Shown one piece after another: positions 1-7,446 of a stretch of DNA of 31,203 nt (the stretch's first letter is position 1; each line of letters starts with the position of its first letter). The translations under genes were made by a program, and so were the position numbers. The DNA is from SG8-41 sp035620515 (lineage in GTDB: Bacteria; Pseudomonadota; Gammaproteobacteria; Burkholderiales; SG8-41), in the NCBI GenBank assembly GCA_035620515.1, contig DASPGR010000030.1, positions 1 through 31,203 on the forward strand, written 5' to 3'. The notes beneath the pieces were generated by a model. It did not search any database, had not been told where the DNA came from, and saw only the letters and a program-made list of their open reading frames with translations.

Positions 1-138
1 GGAGCGCCGGATATCGAAGCGCAACTGGACAGCGGTCGAGACCTTGTTGACGTTCTGGCCGCCTGGACCCGATGCGCGAATGAAGCTGAGTTCGATTTCC
101 CCGTCGTCGAGCGCAATCGTTGGTGTAATCCGTATCAT
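1..138 (-). CDS. arfB: Peptidyl-tRNA hydrolase ArfB (YaeJ), N-terminal part, cut by window start
   Basis: Reverse-strand reading from the ATG at 138 gives 46 residues open to the window edge. It begins MIRITPTIALDDGEIELSF and carries a GGQ motif at residues 26-28 within SGPGGQNVNKVST. That block is the signature of the release-factor-like catalytic domain of ArfB/YaeJ, which hydrolyses peptidyl-tRNA on stalled ribosomes; full-length family members are about 140 residues. The short N-terminus directly before GGQ fits ArfB rather than RF1/RF2, which have long preceding domains. The C-terminal basic tail that enters the mRNA channel lies outside the window. No clear Shine-Dalgarno sequence is visible. 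The gene is divergent from dsbB. The family call is firm; the only uncertainty is the missing 3' part. Confidence 0.88.
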   Translation of the reverse strand, partial: MIRITPTIALDDGEIELSFIRASGPGGQNVNKVSTAVQLRFDIRRS

Positions 139-264
139 GGGTGGAGTGTACGTAGCTCGTTAGTGTCCTACAACTGCTGACGACTGTTGGACAGTTTTCT
201 ACCGTCACTCACGCGCTCTGGGTCATTCAATGCGTCGGGACCGCCAAAGCCCTCGTTCTTATTT

Positions 265-272
265 GCTAGAAT
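265..272 (+). promoter_or_regulatory. Candidate -10 element (GCTAGAAT) for dsbB
   Basis: The octamer GCTAGAAT contains a sigma70-type -10 hexamer TAGAAT at 267-272, 45 bases before the dsbB ATG. The same octamer occurs at 27668-27675 and 28199-28206, also just ahead of putative transcripts. No convincing -35 hexamer is visible 16-18 bases upstream, so this is a moderate inference. Confidence 0.4.
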
Positions 273-317
273 CAACCGTTCCACGCTGACTCGTTCTTCG
301 TAGATTGTTTCTCGATC

Positions 318-830
318 ATGCCTTCCGGATTGCAGCCGCGCCTTGGTTACTTGCTGGGCTTCCTCGTTTGTGCGGGGATGATCGGCTTCGCGCTTTATCT
401 GCAGCACTTTCAGGGCCAGGAGCCGTGTCCGCTTTGCATACTGCAGCGAATCGCATGGATCGCTCTGGGCACGGTTTTTCTCGTTGCCGCGATTCACGGG
501 CCGGCCCGGATCGCCGCGACAGTTTACGGAGTTCTCCTCGTCCTCATCGCCGGTGTCGGAGCGGCTATCGCCGGGCGACATGTCTGGCTACAGAACCTGC
601 CGCGCGACCAGGTTCCCGCTTGCGGGCCGGACCTCGACTACATGTTGCGCCAGTTCCCGCTTTCGGAAACGCTGCGGCGCGTGCTCTCCGGCACCGGGGA
701 ATGCGCGGAAAGCGGGTGGGCGCTCCTCGGCCTGTCGATCGCGGGCTGGTCGCTCGTGTGGCTGATTCTGATCGGGGCGTTTGCCGCTTTCCTGACGCTC
801 ATGGCATGGAGGCGCGCACGATCGCGCTAG
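318..830 (+). CDS. dsbB: Disulfide bond formation protein DsbB
   Basis: The 170-residue inner-membrane protein reoxidises periplasmic DsbA and passes electrons to quinone. It has the expected four hydrophobic segments (roughly residues 9-28, 45-60, 66-85 and 133-163). The first periplasmic cysteine pair is C37-P-L-C40 and the second is C102 and C129 in the longer loop, matching the spacing of E. coli DsbB (41/44 and 104/130). The conserved Q-R after CPLC (QR at 43-44) is also present. Length is typical of the family. The start ATG at 318 sits directly before the first membrane helix; the ribosome site is weak. It is monocistronic in appearance, with a possible -10 box at 267-272. No DsbA gene is present in the window. 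Confidence 0.95.
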   Translation: MPSGLQPRLGYLLGFLVCAGMIGFALYLQHFQGQEPCPLCILQRIAWIALGTVFLVAAIHGPARIAATVYGVLLVLIAGVGAAIAGRHVWLQNLPRDQVPACGPDLDYMLRQFPLSETLRRVLSGTGECAESGWALLGLSIAGWSLVWLILIGAFAAFLTLMAWRRARSR

Positions 831-934
831 GGCTGCATTAAGCCTTTACTCTGAGCGCGCGGGAATATCGCGGATTCGGCACGGGACGCTAAAAGGCGCG
901 GGCGGGTGCCCGTCAAAAAATCCGGCGATCGCGA

Positions 935-1144
935 CTACGCGGGAATATCAGGCTCGAGCTGGCGCTCGAGCAGCGCGATCTGGTCCTTCAGGAAAAGTTT
1001 TCGCTTCTTGAGGCGTTGCAACTGGATCTGGTCTTGGGCGGGGCTTTGCGATAGTTGTAAGATCACATCATCGAGGTCTCGGTGTTCAACCTGCAGCTGA
1101 TTGATCTTCACCTTCACCGATTCGACGTCGGTGGTATGTATCAT
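935..1144 (-). CDS. YdcH/DUF465 family small coiled-coil protein
   Basis: This 69-residue protein starts MIHTTDVESVKVKINQL and is predicted to be almost entirely helical, with a run of Leu/Ile and charged residues (for example LKKRKLFLKDQIALLERQL) typical of YdcH/DUF465 proteins. These are short proteins of unknown function, widespread in proteobacteria. An in-frame ATG seven codons upstream (1165) exists, but a GGAGG site lies 9 bases before the ATG at 1144, so 1144 is preferred. The gene faces away from the molybdenum hydroxylase genes across a 215-base divergent gap. The family assignment rests on length, the KLKD(Q/R)I-type motif and helical pattern. Confidence 0.8.
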   Translation of the reverse strand: MIHTTDVESVKVKINQLQVEHRDLDDVILQLSQSPAQDQIQLQRLKKRKLFLKDQIALLERQLEPDIPA

Positions 1145-1359
1145 GGGCGGAATCCTCCATACCAACGCTAACGATACGAAACCAGTATAGACCCAATAAT
1201 TTCAAAAAACGAGCCCGTGGCCGTGCGCGAGCGATACGCGCCCGGCCGAACAAGTGTAAATAACCTGCTGTTTTTCTTTGACAAGACCCGCGGTGCTGCT
1301 TCCCGCCCTCGAAGCTTATGACCGGGAACGGAGCAATCGCCTGAATGGAGGAAGCGCTT

Positions 1360-1824
1360 GTGGCCATCACTCTGATCGTCAACGGCAAGCAGCATGAGGT
1401 TGCTGCGGATCCGGAAACGCCGCTGCTCTACGTGTTGCGCAACGACCTCAAGTTGAAGGGCGCGCGCTACGGGTGCGGGATCGGCCAATGCGGGGCTTGT
1501 ACCGTGATCATCGACGGCAAGGCAGTCCAGTCCTGCGACGTGCCCGTCTCGGGCGCGACCGGCAAGCAGATCACTACGGTCGAGGGCATTGCCCGCAACG
1601 GAAAGCTGCATCCCTTGCAGGAGGCCTTCATCGCAGAGCAGGCGGCGCAATGCGGCTATTGCGCGACCGGCATCATCATGTCCGCCAAGGCACTCCTCGA
1701 CGCCAACCCCAAGGCGTCCGAGGGCGAGATCCGCAGTGCGCTCAAGGGCAACCTGTGCCGCTGCGGCACGCACCAGCGTATCCTGCGCGCGATCCAGCGC
1801 GCCGCAAAGGAGTGGAGATCATGA
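1360..1824 (+). CDS. 2Fe-2S small subunit of a molybdenum hydroxylase (isoquinoline 1-oxidoreductase alpha-like)
   Basis: This 154-residue protein carries two [2Fe-2S] clusters. The N-terminal plant-ferredoxin-type cluster uses C39, C44, C47 (CGIGQCGAC) and C59. The C-terminal helical-bundle cluster uses C98, C101 (CGYC) and C133, C135 (CRC). This is the layout of the small subunits of isoquinoline 1-oxidoreductase, nicotinate dehydrogenase and related enzymes, which pass electrons away from the molybdenum site. An ATG at 1345 is in frame, but it overlaps a GGAGGAAG ribosome site that is correctly placed for the GTG at 1360, so the GTG is preferred. The stop overlaps the start of the large subunit by four bases (ATGA), implying translational coupling. 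There is no FAD subunit, so an external electron acceptor is expected. The substrate is unknown. Confidence 0.9.
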   Translation: MAITLIVNGKQHEVAADPETPLLYVLRNDLKLKGARYGCGIGQCGACTVIIDGKAVQSCDVPVSGATGKQITTVEGIARNGKLHPLQEAFIAEQAAQCGYCATGIIMSAKALLDANPKASEGEIRSALKGNLCRCGTHQRILRAIQRAAKEWRS

Positions 1825-3950
1825 GCGCCGCAGAGAATACGCCGCGCAAGCTGCCCGGCAGCCTCAACACGAATCGACGGCTCGATCGCTGGCTGCGCAT
1901 CAATCGCGACGGCACGGTGTCCGTTTTCCCCGGCAAGGTTGAGATCGGCCAGGGCATACTCACGGCGCTCTCGCAGATCGTTGCCGAGGAGCTCGACGTC
2001 GGGCTCCAGCGCGTTCGCCTGGCGCCGACCGATACGAGCTACAGCCCGGACGAGGGCATGACTTCCGGCAGCCAGTCGATCACGGACGGCGGGGCCGCCC
2101 TGCGTTACGCGGCTGCGGAGGCGCGAGACCTCCTCATGCAGAAGGCCGCATCACAGCTTGGCGTCTCGCTCGAGCAGCTCACCGTCACCGACGGCACGAT
2201 CAAGGCGCGCGGCGGCGGGAGCGTCACCTACTGGGACATCGCCACGGAAGATCTCCTCAAGCGCGAAGCCACCGGGGATGTCCCGCCCAAACCAGCGGGG
2301 CAGCACAGCGTGATCGGCGCGGCGATTCCGCGCCGGGACATTCCTGCAAAGGTGAGCGGGGCGCCGAGCTACGTTCACGATCTCGACCTGCCCGGCATGC
2401 TGCATGGACGCATTGCCCGGCCGCCCAGCTATGGGGCGAAGCTCGCGGCTCTCGATGAAGCGGACGTGCGCGCCATGCCCGGTGTGGTGGCGGTGGTGCG
2501 CGACGGCAGTTTCGTGGGGGTCGTCGCGCAGCGCGAGGACCAGGCGATCCGGGCGCTCAACAGGATCAAGCGCATTGCGCGCTGGGAAGAGCGGGGTGGG
2601 CTCCCCGAGAGCACCGATCCCCGTTTTCTTCTCAAGGAGACGACCGAGGACGAGGTCATCAGCGAGAAGAGCGACCAGCCCGCCGCTGCGCGCAAAGCCA
2701 AGACGCTGGAGGCCGAGTACACGCGGCCCTATATCGCGCACGCGACGATCGGACCTTCGTGCGCGGTAGCGATCTGCGATGACGGGCGATACACGATCTG
2801 GACGCACAGCCAGGGCGTCTATCCGCTGCGGCATGATCTCTCCAAGGTGCTCAAGGTCGAGCCGGAGCGGATCACGATCATTCACAGCGATGGCGCGGGC
2901 TGCTACGGGCACAACGGTGCGGACGATGCCGCGCTCGATGCAGCGCTGCTTGCCCGCGCGGTACCCGGGCAGCCCGTGCGCGTGCAGTGGATGCGCGAGG
3001 ACGAGTTCACATGGGAGCCCTATGGCCCGACGATGGTGGTGAAGCTCAAGGCGTCGCTCGACGCCGATGGGAACATCGTCGACTGGGTCGAGGACATCTG
3101 GAGCAACTCGCACAGCACGCGCCCGGGCGCGGCGAAAGGCGTCAACCTCATCGCCGCCTGGCATCTCGCGAAGCCGCACGAGCCCTCGCCGCCGCGCAAT
3201 CCCCCGCTGCCGGGCGGCGGCAGCCATCGCAATGCGATCCCGATCTACGAGTTTCCCAATCAGCGCGTCACTAATCACCTCGTGAAGCGCATGCCGCTGC
3301 GGGTCTCCGCACTGCGCGCGCTCGGTGCGACGGCGAATGTCTTCGCGATCGAGTCGTTCATGGACGAGCTTGCGGCGGCAGCCGGCGCGGACCCGATCGA
3401 GTTCCGCCTGCGGCACCTGAAGGACCCGCGCGCCCGGGCGGTCCTGGAGGCCGTTGCCGCAAAGGCGGGTTGGAAAAAGGGCGAGAAAGGTGACGGCGCG
3501 CGAGGGCGCGGAGTCGGCTTCGCGCGCTACAAGAACGGAGCGGCCTACGTCGCGGCCATTGTTGAAGTGGAGATCGGCAACGAGATCGGTGTCAAGCGCG
3601 CCTGGGTCGCGATCGATGCCGGTCTCGTGATCAATCCGGACGGACTCATCAATCAGACGGAAGGCGGTCTCATCCAGACGGTGAGCTGGGTGCTCAAGGA
3701 AGCCGTGCAGTTCGACCGGGAACGGGTGCTCACGCAGACCTGGCTCGATTACCCGATCTTGACCTTCGACGAGGTTCCCCCAGTCGAGGTCACCGTCATC
3801 AACCGGCCCGAGCTGCCGCCTCTTGGGGCCGGGGAGGGCACCCAGGGTCCGACTGCCGCGGCGGTCGCGAACGCCGTCCACAACGCCATCGGTGCGCGGC
3901 TGCGCGATCTGCCGTTTACCCGCGATAAGGTGATTTCGGCGCTTGCCTAG
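1821..3950 (+). CDS. Molybdopterin-binding large subunit of a molybdenum hydroxylase (isoquinoline 1-oxidoreductase beta-like)
   Basis: The 709-residue protein belongs to the xanthine dehydrogenase/aldehyde oxidase large-subunit superfamily. Visible marks are an N-terminal block with GKVEIGQGILTALSQIVAEEL, an internal ADDAALDAALLAR stretch, the GLINQTEGGLIQ cofactor-contact region, and a C-terminal GAGEGTQGP loop. The Glu of GEG (about residue 672) is at the position of the catalytic glutamate. The order of domains resembles IorB-type subunits, in which halves of the ancestral subunit are rearranged relative to xanthine dehydrogenase. No twin-arginine signal is seen at this start, so a cytoplasmic location is inferred. 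Together with the small subunit it should hydroxylate an N-heterocycle or oxidise an aldehyde. No XdhC/MobA-type maturation gene is nearby, and a heptamer repeat follows the stop. Confidence 0.88.
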   Translation: MSAAENTPRKLPGSLNTNRRLDRWLRINRDGTVSVFPGKVEIGQGILTALSQIVAEELDVGLQRVRLAPTDTSYSPDEGMTSGSQSITDGGAALRYAAAEARDLLMQKAASQLGVSLEQLTVTDGTIKARGGGSVTYWDIATEDLLKREATGDVPPKPAGQHSVIGAAIPRRDIPAKVSGAPSYVHDLDLPGMLHGRIARPPSYGAKLAALDEADVRAMPGVVAVVRDGSFVGVVAQREDQAIRALNRIKRIARWEERGGLPESTDPRFLLKETTEDEVISEKSDQPAAARKAKTLEAEYTRPYIAHATIGPSCAVAICDDGRYTIWTHSQGVYPLRHDLSKVLKVEPERITIIHSDGAGCYGHNGADDAALDAALLARAVPGQPVRVQWMREDEFTWEPYGPTMVVKLKASLDADGNIVDWVEDIWSNSHSTRPGAAKGVNLIAAWHLAKPHEPSPPRNPPLPGGGSHRNAIPIYEFPNQRVTNHLVKRMPLRVSALRALGATANVFAIESFMDELAAAAGADPIEFRLRHLKDPRARAVLEAVAAKAGWKKGEKGDGARGRGVGFARYKNGAAYVAAIVEVEIGNEIGVKRAWVAIDAGLVINPDGLINQTEGGLIQTVSWVLKEAVQFDRERVLTQTWLDYPILTFDEVPPVEVTVINRPELPPLGAGEGTQGPTAAAVANAVHNAIGARLRDLPFTRDKVISALA

Positions 3951-3955
3951 ATAGC

Positions 3956-3985
3956 GTGACCAGTGACCCGTGACCGGTGACTGGT
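3956..3985 (+). repeat. Heptamer tandem repeat GTGACYN, four units
   Basis: Starting five bases after the molybdenum hydroxylase stop codon, four consecutive 7-base units read GTGACCA, GTGACCC, GTGACCG and GTGACTG, then GT. Units of the same form recur at 21905, 22983, 23056, 24074 and 25324. It lies in the gap between convergent genes, directly beside the terminator of the 76-residue gene. Confidence 0.85.
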
Positions 3986-4021
3986 AAAAAAAAGCGGACC
4001 GGCCACTAGGGCGCGGCCCGC
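3986..4021 (-). terminator. Intrinsic terminator of the 76-residue - strand gene
   Basis: On the - strand an 8-base stem (GCGGGCCG pairing with CGGTCCGC, one G-U pair) with a 12-base loop is followed by eight consecutive T residues. It lies 20 bases past the stop codon at 4042. On the + strand the A-run precedes the stem, so it should act mainly in the - direction. Confidence 0.85.
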
Positions 4022-4041
4022 CTCCGGGGGGAGACTTTTGA

Positions 4042-4272
4042 TTAAACCTGGCTCGCGAGAGCGTAGACGCGTTCGAGGAAGGACTTGACGTCTACGGCCG
4101 TGAAATCGTCGGGAAGCTGCGGGCTCAATTCCTGTTCAGTCTGGTAGCAGGACATCGCAATCACTCCTATGGCAGGGTTCCAGTTCACGCAAAGCAGCTC
4201 CTCGTCGTAGCGGCTGCGCTCCGTGCGCTTTGCGGCTTTCGCCTTTCTGTAGTCGTCCATGTAGATGACCAT
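4042..4272 (-). CDS. Hypothetical 76-residue protein
   Basis: No family is recognised. The protein starts MVIYMDDYRKAKAAKRTERSRY: a short hydrophobic start, then a strongly basic stretch. It continues with an acidic C-terminal half containing a PDDFTAVDVKSFLERVYALA helix-like segment and two cysteines. The start ATG at 4272 has a GGAG site 6 bases upstream; the in-frame GTG at 4284 overlaps that site and is less likely. A strong intrinsic terminator follows the stop, which supports a real transcription unit. It is convergent with the molybdenum hydroxylase operon. There is no signal peptide and it is probably cytoplasmic. Confidence 0.6.
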   Translation of the reverse strand: MVIYMDDYRKAKAAKRTERSRYDEELLCVNWNPAIGVIAMSCYQTEQELSPQLPDDFTAVDVKSFLERVYALASQV

Positions 4273-4623
4273 GGTTTTCTCCACGTGCTCCTGATTTCCT
4301 CGCTAATCCTTTCTGCAGATTCCATGCCAGGGATGCCCGCCCGCCAGGGCAACTTTATAACCACCTGTATCAATGACGATAATTTTTGACGTGGTATTTG
4401 GACTGTGTCCTGGTTCCTCTTTGCCCGGCGCTCGGGGTCTCCTTTTTTCGTCGCTAGGTGGATTTAACTATCGAATTTTCGACAGGCCCGGACGCCGGCA
4501 TGGAGAGCCACCCCATGCCCTGGAAAGCGGTCAAACTGCACACTTATCCACACCGTCGGGGAGATGGCCTTGCGGCAGGCCCGAAACCAGCCCGAGGCCC
4601 ACCGGCGGACGTAGCGCCAGCCA
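4273..4623. other. Non-coding gap of about 350 bases with one DnaA-box match
   Basis: No convincing gene is seen. The stretch is divergent (76-residue gene to the left, dehydratase to the right) and should carry promoters for both, but no good paired -35/-10 is evident. It is locally AT-richer around 4360-4480 than the neighbouring genes. A TTATCCACA sequence lies at 4544-4552. Confidence 0.6.
4544..4552 (+). promoter_or_regulatory. DnaA-box match TTATCCACA
   Basis: The 9-mer fits the TTATNCACA consensus for DnaA binding exactly. It lies 72 bases upstream of the dehydratase start and has the same orientation as the pair at 5681-5701. Function is inferred only. Confidence 0.4.
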
Positions 4624-5613
4624 ATGGAGTCCACGATCTTGAACACGCCTGACGCACGCCCGGCGCTTGCAGTCAGCTACGACGATGTCGAGTCGGCGGC
4701 GCAGCGGCTTGCGGGCCACTGCCACCGCACGCCCGTCGTGCACTCGCATACCGTCGACGAGCGGGTCGGCGCCCGCGTGTTTTTCAAGTGCGAGAACCTG
4801 CAGCGTGCGGGCGCCTTCAAGTTCCGCGGCGCCTACAACGCGCTGACGCGCCTGACACCCGAACAAAAGCGAAAGGGAGTGGTGGCCTATTCTTCGGGCA
4901 ACCACGCGCAGGCGGTCGCGCTGGCCGGGAAGCTCCTGCAGATTCCGGCACTGATCGTGATGCCGCGCAACGCGCCGCAGGTCAAGGCCGACGCGACGCG
5001 CGGCTACGGTGCCGAGATCGTTTTCTACGATCGCGGCGAGTCGCGCGAAGCCATTGCCGGCCGCATGGCGACAGAGCGCGGCCTCACGGTCGTGCCGTCA
5101 TTCGATCACCCTCACATCGTGGCGGGACAGGGAACGGCGGCGAAAGAGCTGATCGAGGAGGCCGGCGCGCTCGATTTCCTGCTTGTCCCCTGCGGAGGAG
5201 GCGGCCTGCTCTCCGGAAGCGCCATCGCCGCGCGCCATCTCGCCCCCGGGGCCAAGGTGATCGGCGTCGAACCCGCCGCCGGCGATGACGCCACGCGGTC
5301 GTTCCGGACACGCACGCTTCAGACGGTCACTGAGCCCGACACCATCGCCGACGGGGCGCGCACACCTTCCCTCGGCGTGATCACGTTTCCCCTCGTGCTC
5401 GAGTATGTGAGCGACATGGTCACGGTCACGGATGCCGAGCTCCTTCGCTCGATGTTTTACCTGTGGGAGCGCCTCAAGCTCATCGTCGAGCCGACCGGCG
5501 CGCTGGCCGCGGCCGCCATTCTCGAGCACAAGGTGGACATTCGCGGCGCGCGCGTCGGGGTGATTCTGTCCGGAGGCAATGCCGACTTCCGGGAACTCGC
5601 GCGTCGGCTCTGA
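4624..5613 (+). CDS. PLP-dependent serine/threonine dehydratase or racemase
   Basis: The 329-residue protein is a fold-type II pyridoxal-phosphate enzyme of the threonine dehydratase/serine racemase group. The cofactor lysine is K66 in GAFKFRGAYNAL. The phosphate-binding glycine loop is CGGGGLLSG (residues 190-198), with SSGNHAQAVALAG at 90-102 and SGGN at 316-319. E216, G220 and D222 have the spacing of the divalent metal site of serine racemase-type enzymes. There is no C-terminal ACT regulatory domain, so this is a catabolic-type enzyme rather than the isoleucine-regulated IlvA. It should deaminate L-threonine, L-serine or 3-hydroxyaspartate to an oxoacid; the exact substrate cannot be told. 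It stands alone, with large gaps on both sides that contain DnaA-box matches. Confidence 0.9.
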   Translation: MESTILNTPDARPALAVSYDDVESAAQRLAGHCHRTPVVHSHTVDERVGARVFFKCENLQRAGAFKFRGAYNALTRLTPEQKRKGVVAYSSGNHAQAVALAGKLLQIPALIVMPRNAPQVKADATRGYGAEIVFYDRGESREAIAGRMATERGLTVVPSFDHPHIVAGQGTAAKELIEEAGALDFLLVPCGGGGLLSGSAIAARHLAPGAKVIGVEPAAGDDATRSFRTRTLQTVTEPDTIADGARTPSLGVITFPLVLEYVSDMVTVTDAELLRSMFYLWERLKLIVEPTGALAAAAILEHKVDIRGARVGVILSGGNADFRELARRL

Positions 5614-6075
5614 TGATCAAAAAATGTGCAGTCCAACCGCCACCACGGCATTGCGCCGCATTCGCGCGAGCGCTACGACCTTATGCACATGGTTATCCAC
5701 AGAAACTGTGAATTATTCGTGAAAGCAGCAACGCTCCGTGGAGCCAAGCGCGATCGGAACGTCGGCCGGACCATGGGGCGCGCGCACGGGTTATGAGACG
5801 TCACTCTTTTTCTGCCCGGCGCGACGACGCTGCCGGCTGGCCCTTACCTGCCTTGATTCAAGGAATTAAAGTGCGTTATGCCCGGGCGCTCGCGAGTCAC
5901 CCCTGATATTCTCGCCCGGGAGAGCGGGCATTTGGCGGCAGTATCGGCCCGCAGCGGCGTCCCGACCAGGTGCACGATCGTCGGGCGAGCCGTTGGAGCC
6001 GCGGATCGCTGCGGGATATCAACAGCCTAGTGTCGTGCGGTGAGCGAGAGCCGCCGGTGACGCTATCAGCGAGCG
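5614..6075. other. Non-coding gap of about 460 bases with two DnaA-box matches and a palindrome
   Basis: No gene is supported here. The stretch holds two DnaA-box matches (5681-5689, 5693-5701) and a 13-base perfect palindrome around a central T at 5851-5863 (CCTTGATTCAAGG) followed by AT-rich sequence. A poor inverted repeat (ATGCCCG near 5877, CGGGCAT near 5927) is also present. It must also contain the promoter for the secreted-protein gene at 6076, which could not be located with confidence. Confidence 0.55.
5681..5701 (+). promoter_or_regulatory. Tandem DnaA-box matches TTATGCACA and TTATCCACA
   Basis: Two exact matches to TTATNCACA lie in the same orientation with three bases between them (5681-5689 and 5693-5701). 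A third match is 1.1 kb upstream at 4544. Close tandem spacing is typical of sites where DnaA binds cooperatively, but no dnaA, dnaN, gidA or parAB gene is nearby. Confidence 0.5.
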
Positions 6076-6828
6076 ATGGCGAAACATCGAACCAGGATTC
6101 TGAAGTTGCTTTTCGGGGCGGCGACAGCAGGCCTCTTGTGCGCCGCCGCGCCCGCCCAGCAACCCGAGATCGTGGCAACCGTCCTCGACGCAAGTATTAC
6201 CCGCAGCGATCTCACGGCGATCACCGACGACCGGCCCCGGGCCCGCAAGCTCCTGGCCGTGATCTGGGACCATGTCGCACCCCACTACGTCGCAAGCCGG
6301 GGTCTCAGGGCAACCGATGCGGAGATCGCCGACCTCGCAGCATACGACAAGCGCTTCGAGACAAAGGACCGCTCGCAACGGGCGCGTAAGCTCGAGGAGC
6401 TCGATCAGCGGCTGCGCGACGAAGCGTTGGACGCCGACGAGCGCGCCTACATGCAGCAGTTCCGGGCAACGCTCCAGCGCCTGGCGCGCTACGATGCTGA
6501 GCGCGACAAGGAGCCTCCCGCGGATGCCGAGCAGCAGGCTACCGCCTATGCGGCGTGGATCGAGATGTGGAAGATGAACAAGGCGATTTACGAAGAATAC
6601 GGTGGGGTCGTTGCCCGGACGCGGTTTGGCCCGGATCCCCACGGCGCCCGCGCCGCGCTGCTGCGCGACTACGAAGCGCAAGGCCTGCTCACCATCGCCG
6701 ACGCCGCGCTTCGTACGGAAGTGCGGGAGACGCTGGCGGCGCAGCCGTTGGACGTCATCCCGCCCGACCGGGTTGATTTCACGCCTTACTGGAAGCGGCC
6801 CATTCCCCCCTCGTATTTTCCCAACTGA
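6076..6828 (+). CDS. Secreted protein of unknown function with a SurA/PpiD-like N-terminal motif
   Basis: The 250-residue protein has a Sec signal peptide: basic MAKHRTRILK, then a hydrophobic core, with a likely cleavage after residues APA at about 27. A Cys at residue 22 is not in a good lipobox, so a lipoprotein is unlikely. The mature start, EIVATVLDASITRSDL, resembles the strand-helix start of SurA/PpiD-type periplasmic chaperones. No parvulin domain follows. The middle (about 75-165) is highly charged and helical, and the C-terminus is proline-rich (WKRPIPPSYFPN). It could be a periplasmic chaperone-like protein, but that rests on one motif. It is convergent with the MarC gene, 21 bases away. 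Confidence 0.65.
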   Translation: MAKHRTRILKLLFGAATAGLLCAAAPAQQPEIVATVLDASITRSDLTAITDDRPRARKLLAVIWDHVAPHYVASRGLRATDAEIADLAAYDKRFETKDRSQRARKLEELDQRLRDEALDADERAYMQQFRATLQRLARYDAERDKEPPADAEQQATAYAAWIEMWKMNKAIYEEYGGVVARTRFGPDPHGARAALLRDYEAQGLLTIADAALRTEVRETLAAQPLDVIPPDRVDFTPYWKRPIPPSYFPN

Positions 6829-6849
6829 CCGCCTGCGGCCGGGGCACCT

Positions 6850-7446
6850 CTAGAGCTGGCGGACGAACGCCGCCGTGCCGCGCAGCAGCATCTCGACCGC
6901 GATCGCGGTGAGGATGAGGCCCATCAGGCGCTCGAAGGCAATGAGTCCCCGCTCTCCCACGAGCTTCGCGACACGCTCGGCGAAGACGAGGCAGGCAAGC
7001 GTCACGAGCATTGCGACGAAAACGGCGCCGATCCACTCAGGCAGGCGCTCCGGCGCACGGGAAACAAACAGCACGACCGTTGCGATTGCCGCAGGACCGG
7101 CAATCCCCGGGATCGCCAGCGGCACGATGAAGGGTTCGCCATCGGAGACGTCTCCGAAGACGCCCTCGGGGCCGCGAAAGATCATGCGCAGGGCAATCAG
7201 GAAAAGAATGACGCCGCCGGCGATAGTGAGGGACGGCTCCGAGAGCCCGAGCAGCGCCAGGATCCAGCGTCCGAATATCACAAACCCGAGGAGCACGCCG
7301 AATGCGATCATGCATTCCCGGAAGATGACGCGGGTGCGCCGGGCGGCATCGACGCCCCGCAACACCGACAGGAAGAGCGGGATATTGCCGACCGGGTCGA
7401 CGACCAAGAGGAGGATGACGACTGCGGAAATGAACGAGATGTCCAT
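6850..7446 (-). CDS. MarC family integral membrane protein
   Basis: The 198-residue protein has about six hydrophobic segments, and the starting block MDISFISAVVILLLVVDPVGN with its membrane-buried D-P-V-G-N/P motif is typical of the MarC/UPF0056 family. A second family hallmark is the GIAGPAAIATVVLF stretch near residue 110. The role of MarC proteins is unknown; an early link with multiple antibiotic resistance was not upheld. An in-frame upstream extension to 7626 exists, but it has no membrane-protein character and overlaps the divergent gene, so the ATG at 7446 is chosen. It diverges from the 18-gene + strand cluster. Confidence 0.9.
   Translation of the reverse strand: MDISFISAVVILLLVVDPVGNIPLFLSVLRGVDAARRTRVIFRECMIAFGVLLGFVIFGRWILALLGLSEPSLTIAGGVILFLIALRMIFRGPEGVFGDVSDGEPFIVPLAIPGIAGPAAIATVVLFVSRAPERLPEWIGAVFVAMLVTLACLVFAERVAKLVGERGLIAFERLMGLILTAIAVEMLLRGTAAFVRQL

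Noticed and set aside
858..949. Short direct repeat CGCGGGAATATC at 858 and 938
   Set aside because: Only 12 bases, two copies; the second lies over the end of the YdcH-like gene; no associated mobile-element features.
1278..1283. Perfect TTGACA as a -35 for the molybdenum hydroxylase operon
   Set aside because: The sequence 17 bases downstream (around 1301) is GC-rich with no -10-like hexamer, so a promoter call is not supported.
2151..3881. Long open frame on the - strand opposite the molybdopterin subunit (576 codons)
   Set aside because: It is the Arg/Asp/His-rich antisense shadow of a GC-rich gene whose + strand product has clear family motifs.
4544..5701. Calling the DnaA-box region an oriC
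   Set aside because: No dnaA, dnaN, gidA or parAB neighbours, only three boxes, and no strong AT-rich unwinding element; kept as a finding only.
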